Shown piece by piece: positions 52,831 to 61,464 of a DNA stretch of 64,000 nt. Position 1 is the first letter of the stretch. Each line of letters opens with the position of its first letter. The position numbers were made by a program, and so were the translations under genes. The notes under the pieces were generated by a model. That model was not told where the DNA came from and ran no database searches. It was given only the letters and a program-made list of their open reading frames with translations. The stretch is from assembly GCA_030220185.1 (NCBI GenBank), contig JASPKZ010007797.1:434001-498000 (forward strand). The letters are read 5' to 3'. The stretch is from Diploptera punctata (Eukaryota > Arthropoda > Insecta > Blattodea > Blaberidae).

Positions 52831-52959
52831 ATAGATATTCTATTTTCAACAAAGTGTCCCAAATATTTCCCATTGTATATAAATATGGATCCAAGAATCA
52901 TTTAGAGCAACATTTATGTAGGAATACAAACCAAAAAATATTTACTATATCAATAAAAC

Positions 52960-53330
52960 TTTTCTCTTCAAATATAATTTATCTTTCTGTGAGAAACGTT
53001 AAATCAATAATAAAAACATCATTTGAAGCTTTACTAGCTTTATAAAGTAATGTTAAATTCCCAATAAATGTCTTCTTAACTAAGAAGCCGCCATTTGCAA
53101 AGATAGAAGCAATGGTTTCAAAAGCATTTGGCGATAGGGAATTAAAACGTATATAAGAGAAAAATTTGTGTCTAGATCGTAACTCGCCTTGGTAGCTCAG
53201 TTGGTAGAGCACTTGGCCCGGAAAGCCAAGGGTCCCGGGTTCGAGTCTCGGTCTAGGCGAAAACTTTTCTCTTCAAATATAATTTATCTTTCTGTGAGAA
53301 ACGTTAAATCAATAATAAAAATATATCAAT
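52960..53330 (+). mobile_element. SINE family 1, full unit with direct terminal repeats
   Basis: The ~60-bp repeat TCTCTTCAAATATAATTTAT occurs at 52963 and again at 53269. Between them: TAAGAAGCCGCCATTTGCAA block and tRNA-like 53190-53262 (AGCTCAGTTGGTAGAGC, TTGGC/GCCAA, GGGTTCGAGTCTC). Confidence 0.75.
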
Positions 53331-54030
53331 AAATTGAATGCAATGTTTGTATGAGGAAAGGAGAAGGTGTATGTCAGGGCAAGAATCTGGCTGAGTAGAC
53401 TCACACTGTATCATACATTTAGGGTCGAATGTTTGAACGCATTAGACAGTAAAAGGCGTTCTCTGCTGAGAAAGTTTTATCCTAATACATTTTGCTTACT
53501 CAGAAATCTATTCATGCGATAATAATTGTAAGCTACCTGACGAGGTACCTTAAGATCATAGCTCAAGATAGAAACTTATCGTGAAAATCCCGAAGGGAAC
53601 CGATGTAGTTTGAAACCTTTGCAGCTTTATCCAAGATGTCGGACCTTGAAGACTTCGATCATGTTTTCGGTATACGCGGAGAAGAGGAATTTGATAGAGT
53701 CTACCAAAGAATTCAACTGGAAGAACAGGAGAATCGGCATAATATTGCGCGATGCAGACGTCGTTGTATACGGTATTATTTGCGGGACGCAAGCGTAAAT
53801 GCGTTCCTCTATAGCAGACGAAAATAACAGAAGTGGTTTTATCGCTGAGAATTCTGGGTAATTCGTTGCCAATATTATGAAAACGTCAACTTTCATGCAT
53901 GACCGGTAAGTCGGCTGTTAATTCGATCTCAGCAATTGCTCACGGTGAGTCAGCTCACCAGTGATTGGAAGTAATTTGAGTAGAGACTAATGTATTTGCA
54001 TACGACCCTTAATTTTTCAAACTCACTAAG
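53331..54030 (+). other. Unexplained block with a 63-codon frame
   Basis: Frame 53636-53827: MSDLEDFDHVFGIRGEEEFD, RVYQRIQLEEQENRHNIARC, RRRCIRYYLRDASVNAFLYS. It is charged, helical-looking and less AT-rich than its surroundings. I do not recognise it; it may be a transposon first exon or a host exon. Confidence 0.3.
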
Positions 54031-54033
54031 GAA

Positions 54034-54394
54034 CTGTCAACCACTGCAAGCCAAAACCTACCTTGAAATTTCTCCCAAGGAAGTACTGTGATGTACCAAA
54101 GGCCTTGTCCAAAAAATTATCTCTTGTTTTAAATACAAGGCACACAAATAAAAGCTAGCATCCAGCAATGGCAACACACACAGTTGCATTGCAGACAACG
54201 GGTAGTGATGGTTATCCAATCCATCAAGTCAGGAGTTGTACTACTTCCCTGTAGTTTAAGTGAGAGATTTAGCACTGGATTTTAGTGCCTTGCAGTTAAA
54301 AGTGACAGATAATTTTTTGGACATGACCTTGGTACATCACAACGCTTCTTTGGGAGAAATTTCAAGATAAGTTTCTGCATGCAATGGTTGACAA
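54034..54394. mobile_element. MITE with ~100-bp inverted ends
   Basis: CTGTCAACCACTGCAAGCCA ... TTGAAATTTCTCCCAAGGAA mirrored at 54330-54394 (TTCTTTGGGAGAAATTTCAA ... CAATGGTTGACA); middle about 130 bp. Confidence 0.78.
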
Positions 54395-54454
54395 TTTTCT
54401 TGTCAGTATGACCATCAAAGATAATTGACTACCTATAATTCCAAATCATATAAT

Positions 54455-54800
54455 TGCAGACCTTTGTAAACAGATGTCTGAGGTGTATTTTAAATATACG
54501 ATGGCCAAAAATAATATCAAATGAAGAACTGTGGACAAAAACCAACCAATCTCCATATGTCACCAAATAAAAAAAAAAAGAATTGCGTAGGCCACATATT
54601 GAGAAAACCAGACGGAGCCATCAAGAAGACTGCACTAGATTGGAACCCACAAGGAGTAAGAAAGAGGGGAAAACTTGGAAGCAATAAGTAGAGAAGGAAG
54701 CAACGGGAAGAGGGAAAAGCTGGAAACAAGTGGAATGGCTGGTTGGTAGCAGAGTACGCTGGAGGAACTTTATTGCTGCCCTATGTTCCACTTAGGAATT
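54455..54800 (+). pseudogene. LINE ORF2 C-terminus
   Basis: PHIEKTRRSHQEDCTRLEPT, EKEATGRGKSWKQVEWLVGS, RVRWRNFIAALCST; a widespread animal LINE C-terminus. Frameshifted. Confidence 0.75.
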
Positions 54801-54851
54801 ACAGGAAAATGAGATGAATAATTTCTAAGGCTAATAAATATAAAATATAAT

Positions 54852-54892
54852 TATGGTAGAATATACCTCATAGTGAGAATTCCTAAAATAAG
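54852..54892 (+). mobile_element. PLE 3'-end stub
   Basis: ATATACCTCATAGTGAGAAT then TCCTAAAATAAGT. Confidence 0.55.
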
Positions 54893-55139
54893 TAATAAAA
54901 TATAATCTTATCATCGTCATCACCTTCTATTGTTTATGTAACTATGGACATTGGAGATGAGCTGGAGCCAGCTTACTGGTAACATACTAATACACATTAT
55001 TTCTTGTAATAAATAAGTACTATTGTTTTCATCACATTAGCAGTAATATCTACTGAACCAACAGTTTGAATGCAGCAGCTGGTTTTAACTCAAGTTTAAT
55101 TTATTAAAACATAACATTTAATTAACTACATAATAAATT

Positions 55140-55456
55140 GAGTTACATTATACGACTCACCTCTTATCTGTAGAGTTCTTGAAGACTAATATTTATATTA
55201 AAATGTTTTATATATTTAAATGTATTGGTCCATCAACAGAGGGAGGAAGAAGCAGTTCTCCTGATCGACATAACATCAGTCGACAAAAAATTACTGAAGA
55301 TGAAGCTGCCTAAGCTTCAATACCAGTATGGAACCGATAATGATACATAGTGTATTGAAACTACTCTTCAAGGAATCTACAAATATGAGGTGAGCTGTTT
55401 AATCTAACTCAATTTATGAATTAAAATAAACCTCATAGTGTCACTTCCTTTAAATA
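55140..55456. mobile_element. PLE copy with decayed ribozyme
   Basis: Short minus arm, plus coding end (GPSTEGGRSSSPDRHNISRQ), ribozyme 55294-55327 with CUGAAGA core and GAAGC/GCUUC stem II but CAAU for GAAA; a second stem III piece follows; end ACCTCATAGTGTCACTTCCT. Confidence 0.68.
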
Positions 55457-55554
55457 TGAATGAAAAATTTATTTAAATTATTTGTCAAAGAGGAGAACAA
55501 CTCATTTATATTTTAAAACCAAACAAGAATTGTTTTAAACACAAAATTTAACAC

Positions 55555-55660
55555 TTTGAGGTATTTTAAAATCTAAGAAATTGAATAATTTCTTTACACC
55601 TCATGTTTTGCACTCTCACTGGGACTAGTTTCAAAAGTATGTATGTATTTAATTGCTCAA
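55555..55660 (-). mobile_element. PLE end fragment
   Basis: TTTAACACTTTGAGGTATTT, CACCTCATG, GGGACTAGTTTCAAAAG: inverted 3' end and stem III/GAAA only. Confidence 0.5.
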
Positions 55661-55749
55661 TATTTGACAATAAAGCTATTTTCCTTTTAGCTTTCCAATA
55701 TTTAGGAACAATAATAAATAAGGCAAGTCTTTTTCATCTATCTCATAGA

Positions 55750-56460
55750 ATATATTAATGAGTTGGAGAAAATGCTTTTAATATCTCACCTCATAAAGTT
55801 GCATGTTTTCACAATACCAGTTTCAAAAATTAATTTTACTTCTATCTTCAGTCAAACTCCAACTGTCGAAATTTTGCCATTAACACCACCTTCTGAACTG
55901 CCATCTGGTGTCGATTTTATGAAGTTGCCAAGATCAAATTATTCTAGTCGGGAATTTCAAAATTCATGGCTCTATATTTATTCTTCTGAATGTATATATT
56001 TTCCCAAACTGTTCATTTGAAAGGTTTCTCTAAATGCGTTAGAAGTTGTTTCTCTTCCAATTTTGCAATTTTCTAGCAAACTATTAACTGCAATTGCAAA
56101 TTTTTCAATTTCACCATTTTTCATATTTCTAAAGTGTTCTTTTGTACGTGTCTCTAAATTCGTTTCAGTTTTTCCTATATATACTTTCTTGCAGTCATTG
56201 CAACTATTATATAGTATATTTGAAGAGAAAAATTATACGCTCAGACCGGGACTTGTAATTGTGCCTGAGGGGATATCTTTCACTGCAATCATAGCATTTT
56301 CATGCTATGCTTTGCAGCTTTACTAAGGAATTATAGGTGTGGTAGCTTCCCATTGCTTCCATTCATTGCAACTAATTTCATAAATTTCAATTTTTTACTG
56401 TCTGGGACATTAACTTTTTTATTAGTTATTAGTAGATTATACCTAAAATATAAAATAGAT
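55750..56460 (-). mobile_element. PLE 3' copy with GIY-YIG, interrupted by SINE DNA
   Basis: Minus: nuclease text DCKKVYIGKTETNLETRTKE at 56120-56200, KYRAMNFEIPD, HQMAVQKVVLMAKFRQLEF-type end, ribozyme. Foreign DNA at about 56205-56370 is bounded by CATTGCAACTA repeats. Confidence 0.75.
55815..55851 (-). ncRNA. Hammerhead motif, weak stem II
   Basis: Core CUGAAGA plus U, stem II AT-rich, GAA, stem III ACUGGU, H17 = A. Confidence 0.6.
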
Positions 56461-56632
56461 TAAGTTATGTAGATAGGAAATAACACTATGAGGTTTTTTA
56501 ACATTGTTTATTTATGCTGCGTCACGTTGTGAACGTGACGCAGCATTGAGAATGTCACAAAAGATGTGAAGAAACCCAGGGTCTGCTATGAATTATGAAG
56601 TATGAGGTGAGTGAAATAATAACAAATAAACA
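56461..56632. mobile_element. Short PLE, inverted end plus ribozyme arm, 13-bp TSD
   Basis: Flanked by ATATAAAATAGAT (56448-56460, 56633-56645). Inverted 3' end on the left joins a small palindrome CTGCGTCACGTT/AACGTGACGCAG, then ribozyme and ATGAGGTGAG. Confidence 0.88.
56546..56583 (+). ncRNA. Hammerhead-like motif with U3-A8
   Basis: Core UUGAGAA plus U, stem II GUCAC/GUGAA, GAA, stem III ACCCAGGGU, H17 = C, stem I AGCA/UGCU. Confidence 0.66.
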
Positions 56633-56826
56633 ATATAAAATAGATACCTGAGATCTCAGTCATCCTCAACTTTATAAAGGCTGTAAGATGTGAAGTACAT
56701 TCTGAACATATGCTCCATCCTCAGCATGTACATAGATTTAACTTTTACAGGAATTAATCACTATGAGGTTTAATTTATGATAAAATCAAATGTTTTCTAC
56801 CTCTCCTCATATAAATCTTCCAAGTA

Positions 56827-56863
56827 GATTGCGATTTCGAAACTATAACGGACTCATCTTCAG
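56827..56863 (-). ncRNA. Hammerhead ribozyme motif
   Basis: Core CUGAAGA plus U, stem II GAGUCC/AGUUUC (partly paired), stem III AUCGCAAU, H17 = C, stem I GUA/UAC plus AAG/CUU. Confidence 0.68.
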
Positions 56864-57151
56864 TACAATCTTGGCGACTGATGTTATGTCGATCGGAAGA
56901 AACACTTCTTCTTCCCTCTGTTGGTGTACCGATGAACCTCTGGATCAGGTCAGGATTTGCAGGAATTTCGAAGTTCATAAGTTTTGCTTTATTTTTCTGG
57001 GAAAAAATTCACAGTCAGAAAAATAAAGGAAAACTTATGAATTTTGAAATTCCCGCAAATCCTGACCTGATCCAGAGGTTCATCGGTCCACCAACTGAGG
57101 GAAGAAGAAGTGTTTCTTCCAATCGACGTAACATCAGTCGCCAAGATTGTA

Positions 57152-57188
57152 CTGAAGATGAGACCGTTATGGTCTCGAAATCGCAATC
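57152..57188 (+). ncRNA. Hammerhead ribozyme motif
   Basis: Core CUGAAGA plus U, perfect stem II GAGACC/GGUCUC, stem III AUCGCAAU, H17 = C. Stem I GUA/UAC, bulge AUU, CCAAG/CUUGG. Confidence 0.78.
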
Positions 57189-57369
57189 TACTTGGAAGAT
57201 TTATATGAGGAGAGGTAGGAAACATTTGATTTTATCATGTAGATTGATACTAGTTGTTTGTGAGAATCTTGTAGAGAGGGTTGACATCATTGGGGGGTTC
57301 TCATTAAGCTGGTGAGTGTTTCTGGTCTCTTTCAATATCCCGTCATGAATTTTAAAAGTACTGATAGAT

Positions 57370-57630
57370 TATATCTCATACAAGTTGAGTTCTTTTAGGA
57401 CACATTTCAAAACAAAATTTCTGTTTCATCTTCAGCTTGTCCAGACTGTAGATTTTTACATTGTCAGCCCTGGATGTCGAGTCATACTACATCTTTTTGT
57501 GGTCCAAATCTCTCTCCCTGGGAATATCAAAATTCATGATTCTATCCCTGTTCTTCTGGATGTAGATCTTCACCCAAATGGTAAATTCTGTAGTATTTAT
57601 TAAGAACAAATCGTAATGTTGCTTCCTATT
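57370..57630 (-). mobile_element. PLE fragment
   Basis: Minus: FTIWVKIYIQKNRDRIMNFD, ERDLDHKKM, then ribozyme and ATGAG box; a degraded CGTAATGTTGCTTCCT end at the right. Confidence 0.68.
57399..57435 (-). ncRNA. Hammerhead ribozyme motif
   Basis: Core CUGAAGA plus U, stem II GAAAC/GUUUU, GAA, stem III AUGUGU (from ACAUGU), H17 = C. Confidence 0.62.
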
Positions 57631-57649
57631 ATAATTTTAAAATTTAGTA

Positions 57650-57990
57650 ACAATGTGTGAAGTAACACTCATCATCATCTGGTATCATGGCAGCTGCTGC
57701 CGTCTTATGGAAACCAAACGCCATTCCTCTCTGTCCATCCATTGATCTTCCTCCATTCCTCTGATATTCATAGCCGCTTGTATCCCTTCTATCCAAGTTT
57801 TCTTTGGTCTTCCTCTCTTCCACCTTTCTATTGAGATCCATTCCATAACAATTTTAGGCAATCTTTGTTCTGGCATTCTTTTGACATGGCCACACCCCTG
57901 TAATCTTTTCTTTTCTATAATGTCTATGATGTCCAGCTCCTCTTGTACACCCATAATTTCTCTTATTTCTTTTCTCTGAAGTAACACTAT
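57650..57990 (-). pseudogene. LINE ORF2 C-terminus
   Basis: Minus frame 57685-57987: IIEKKRLQGCGHVKRMPEQR, RWKRGRPKKTWIEGIQAAMN, RGMEEDQWMDREEWRLVSIR. Ends at an inverted PLE 3' end (57975). Confidence 0.82.
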
Positions 57991-58125
57991 GAGGTAATTT
58001 TCAATTTATAATTGAGTTGTTTTCTTCATTAGTCAAACTCCAAAACTGTTGAAATTTTGCCATTACCACCATGTTTTTATGAACTCGGAGATTAAATTTT
58101 GCTCACCGGGATGTATATTTGTTTT
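57975..58125 (-). mobile_element. PLE fragment, ribozyme lost
   Basis: GAAGTAACACTATGAGGTAA and TTAGTCAAACTCCAAAACTG, GAACTCGGAGATTAAATTTT; ribozyme core replaced by a deletion. Confidence 0.6.
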
Positions 58126-59017
58126 CTGAATGTATAACTTTTCGGAATGAAAAAATATCTTCAGTCACAATTTTATTTTATTTATGTTGTAAACTAATAG
58201 CAAAATATATTTTATATATCTTTAATTTTTTTACTCATGTATTTTGTTCTCTCAGACCAGATCTGATATTTTTAAATACACAATATATGAGTTGTATCCT
58301 CTTTCACAGTATTATTTAATAAATTTCTTATTAAAAACTATTTGTTTTTATTAATAAAAATATGTATAGAGTGTCCCCAACCTTTAGGGTCAAAATTATA
58401 CAGACGATAGAGGACTCTACTTGGAGCACTTTGACATAAGGGACCAGTGTTCGGAAATTAATATCTTGAAAGTATGTGAGGGATGTTTGTATAAGCTGCT
58501 TTAATTGTCATAACAAACTGCCTGGAACTTTCATTTGTTATTTGTTTTGCTTACAGTGCACGACTAACTGTCAAAGATAGAGCATTACTTGTCACAGGAA
58601 CTTGCAGACATGCATTTAATGTACGATGTAGCACAATGTAGAGTCAGGAGAGCCGAATGAATGTACTGAGAGAAGTTTCCCAACAGGCGCCATCCAAGTT
58701 GGAAGATATTTATTGCCATGGATAGGAACTTATGAGAGACTAGCTCATTTAAGCCACAAAGAGCTGCCATAGTAGCTGGATTGGAAAAAGGGAATCTTTC
58801 TTTCACACATGGTCAGTGCGATCGCTGGATCTCACTCCTCTGGACTTTTTCTTATGAGGACACATGAAGACATTGGTACAAGAAACTCCAGTACAAATTG
58901 AAGAGGAAATTATGTTAAATTAATGTTGGGAAGTAAACATTATGAGGTATAATCATTGAAATTCATTGGGAACATTTTTTTTGATAACTCACCTCATAAA
59001 TTTCATATTTTTCATGA

Positions 59018-59053
59018 TACTGCAGTTTCAAACGTAATCAGGTTCATCTTCAG
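59018..59053 (-). ncRNA. Hammerhead ribozyme motif
   Basis: Core CUGAAGA plus U, stem II GAAC/GUUU, GAA, stem III ACUGCAGU, H17 = A, stem I AUGG/UCAU. Confidence 0.75.
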
Positions 59054-59411
59054 CCATAACTCTGACGATGAAATTCTTCAGCCATCAACTCTTCTATTGT
59101 CACTATCTTTAGCACTGTCATCTATTGTTGAATTTATGAACTTCAAAATCAAATTTTGTTCACTAGGAATATCAAAATTCATTGATCTATATTTATTTAT
59201 TTATTTTTAATAAATCAAGGAATATCAAAATTCATTGATCTATATTTATTTACTTATTTATTTTTTAATAAATATAGATCAATGAATTTTTATATTCCTA
59301 ATGAACAAAATTTGATTTTGAAGTTCATAAATTCAACAATAGATGGTAACGCTGAAGATAGTGACAGTAGAAGAGTTGACAGCCGAAGAATTTCATCACT
59401 CAGAGTTATGG

Positions 59412-59447
59412 CTGAAGATGAATGTTACATCGTTTGAAAATGCAGTA
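59412..59447 (+). ncRNA. Hammerhead ribozyme motif
   Basis: Core CUGAAGA plus U, stem II GAAUG/CGUUU (weak), GAA, stem III AAUGCAGU (one change), H17 = A, stem I AUGG/UCAU. Confidence 0.65.
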
Positions 59448-59824
59448 TCATGAAAAACAGGAAATTTATGAGGTGAGTTGTCAAAAAAATGTTCTCAGAT
59501 GACTTTCAATGAAGAGGAACTGCTTGCTAGGGTCCTAGCTGCCGCTGTCATTGTGCAACAGATATCAGGATTTTGGAGAGGATGTGATAAAATATCATAT
59601 GTCGTTGTAATGCATGTATTAAGACAGGTGGTCGCAACTTTCAACAAGTGCTCTGAGTTCTAAGTTGGTGATGAGTGTAAAAAAAAGCAGCTTGCAATGA
59701 TCTTTAAGATGGCATGACATCCAAAATATTCATATCTGATCACTGGTCCCTTATGTCAAAATGCTCCAAATAGAGTCCTCTATCATCTGTACAATTTTGA
59801 CCCTAAAGGCTGGGGGCACCCTAT

Positions 59825-60295
59825 ATACTTTAGATTGTTTTATTGTCTGATAAAGACAAATTATATTAAATACTAATTGCATTGATTCAAGGCTTAAAAA
59901 TAAAACAATTTGTACTCTATCCAGCAAATTATTTGATGTAAAACTGTTGGTTCAGTTGATAATCTGCACAACTTGTTAAACACAACCATATTCATACCAA
60001 ACTGAATTCTCACCTTTACCCTTTGTCTTGCCTGCTCGCTTGTTTTCTTCTGCTCCATTTCCGGCCAATGCAGGACTGGATGGACACCGATTTGTAACTT
60101 GACTAGACTCGTCCACTCCACCAATTACAGTAGATATACGGTTGTAAACTAGAAACCTACCATACCATAATCAAACAGACATTTCATCTTTTATATAATT
60201 AATTGTAAATGAACCATAAGCTAATACCGGCTTAACAATTTGAAATCCAAAAACACATTTTTTGCAATACTTGATATGTAAGTTAATCAATAATA
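59825..60295. other. No recognised gene
   Basis: AT-rich; a short GC-richer patch (60000-60120) has no recognisable protein. Confidence 0.4.
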
Positions 60296-60965
60296 TTTGA
60301 AGAGAAAAATATAATTTATCCATCATTGAGATGTATGAAATGAATAACAAAAACATTGAAAGAGGCCATACTGGCTTTATAATATAATGTAAAATTCCCA
60401 ATATAATTGGTCTTCTTAATAAAGAAGCCGCTATTTGCAAGATCAAAGCAAAGGTTTCATAGCATTTGGCACTCAGGAATTAACAGTGTATATATGAGAA
60501 AATTTGCATATAGATTGGAGTTTCTCAGGTAGCTCAGTTGGTAGAGCATTCGCATAGAAAGCGAAAGGTCCTGGGTTCAAACCCCAGTCTGAGCATATAT
60601 TTTTCTCTTCAAATATAATTTATCATTTTGAGATGTATGAAATGAATAATAAAAACATTGAAAGAGGCCACTACTGGCTTTATAATATAATGTAAAATCT
60701 CCAATAAAGGTCTTCTTAATAAAGAAGCTGTCATTTGCGAGATTGAAGCAATGGTTTCATAGGATTTGGCATCCGGGAATTAACAGTGTATATAAGAGAA
60801 AAATTTGCATATAGATTGGAGTTTCTCAGGTAGCTAAGCTGGTAGAACATTCACATAGAAAGTGAAAGGTCCTGGGTTCAAACCCCAGTCTGAGCATATA
60901 TTTTTCTCTTCAAATATAACTTATCCATCATTGAAATGTATGAAATGAATAATAAAACATTGAAA
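60295..60965 (+). repeat. SINE family 1 tandem dimer, 301-bp period
   Basis: Order: tail repeat, upstream block, tRNA-like (60525-60595), tail repeat, upstream block, tRNA-like (60826-60896), tail repeat. Anticodon stems TTCGC/GCGAA and TTCAC/GTGAA each pair; T arms GGGTTCAAACCCC are identical. Confidence 0.85.
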
Positions 60966-61009
60966 TTAATCAATGTTGAGATATATTTGGTGCAGTAACT
61001 TAAATTTAA

Positions 61010-61435
61010 CTTTTATAGGAAGAAATTTGAAAACCAGGGTGAAAGAACATCTTAAAAATTTCAAAAATGGTGAAGTGGAAAAGTCAGCAGTAGCTGCTCA
61101 TGCTTGGTCTGAAGAACATTTAATTGATATAAAAGCTTGTTTAATTAAACGAACAGAAACATAAAATGAGCTCACAATTTGGGAAAGAAATCCACATTCA
61201 AAAAAACAAGAAAGAAAAACTTTTGAATTTGGAAATTCACAGGGAATTTGATTTAATTTGGAGTTTCATCGATCCACCAACAGATGGAGTAAGTTAGTAG
61301 TTCTCCTGAACAACATATCAGTAGAAATATCACTGAAGATGAAACCACATAGGTTTTGAAACTGGTATAATTAGGAGACTGGATTTGAGGTGAAGTATAA
61401 AGAACTTTAATTTAAATCTAACAGTAAGTTAAATT
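61010..61435 (+). mobile_element. PLE 3' copy with GIY-YIG part
   Basis: RNLKTRVKEHLKNFKNGEVE, KSAVAAHAWSEEHLIDIKAC, then WEFHRSTNRWS-type C-terminus and ribozyme; ATGAGG decayed to TTGAGG. Confidence 0.75.
61333..61367 (+). ncRNA. Hammerhead ribozyme motif
   Basis: Core CUGAAGA plus U, stem II GAAACC/GGUUUU, GAA, stem III ACUGGU, H17 = A. Confidence 0.72.
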
Positions 61436-61464
61436 TACATTTTTTTTTTTTAATTTATAAACTG

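Larger units (their letters stand above)
56740..57240. mobile_element. PLE fold-back, two hammerheads
   Basis: 3' end TTAATCACTATGAGG at left; both arms encode NFEIPANPDLIQRFIGPPTE then SRQDCTEDET..SKSQST; mirrored at about 57005. Confidence 0.85.
58909..59509. mobile_element. PLE fold-back inside transposon, 10-bp TSD
   Basis: Flanked by TGAAGAGGAA (58899-58908, 59510-59519). 3' end TTGGGAAGTAAACATTATGA on the left; arms with NFDIPSEQNLILKFINSTID and two ribozymes, mirrored near 59240. Confidence 0.9.
58369..59821 (+). mobile_element. TA-flanked transposon with 80-bp inverted repeats
   Basis: Flanked by TA. Ends GAGTGTCCCCAACCTTTAGG and CCTAAAGGCTGGGGGCACCC are inverted over about 80 bp. 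Internal + text SLDLTPLDFFL, GHMKTLVQETPVQIEEE, then EELLARVLAAAVIVQQISGF is the C-terminal third of a DDE transposase. Split by a PLE at 58909-59509. Confidence 0.82.

Noticed and set aside
53190..53262. Functional tRNA gene
   Set aside because: Good A and B boxes and stems, but base 33 is C, the acceptor is imperfect, and the same block sits in a repeated 300-bp unit; treated as tRNA-derived repeat.
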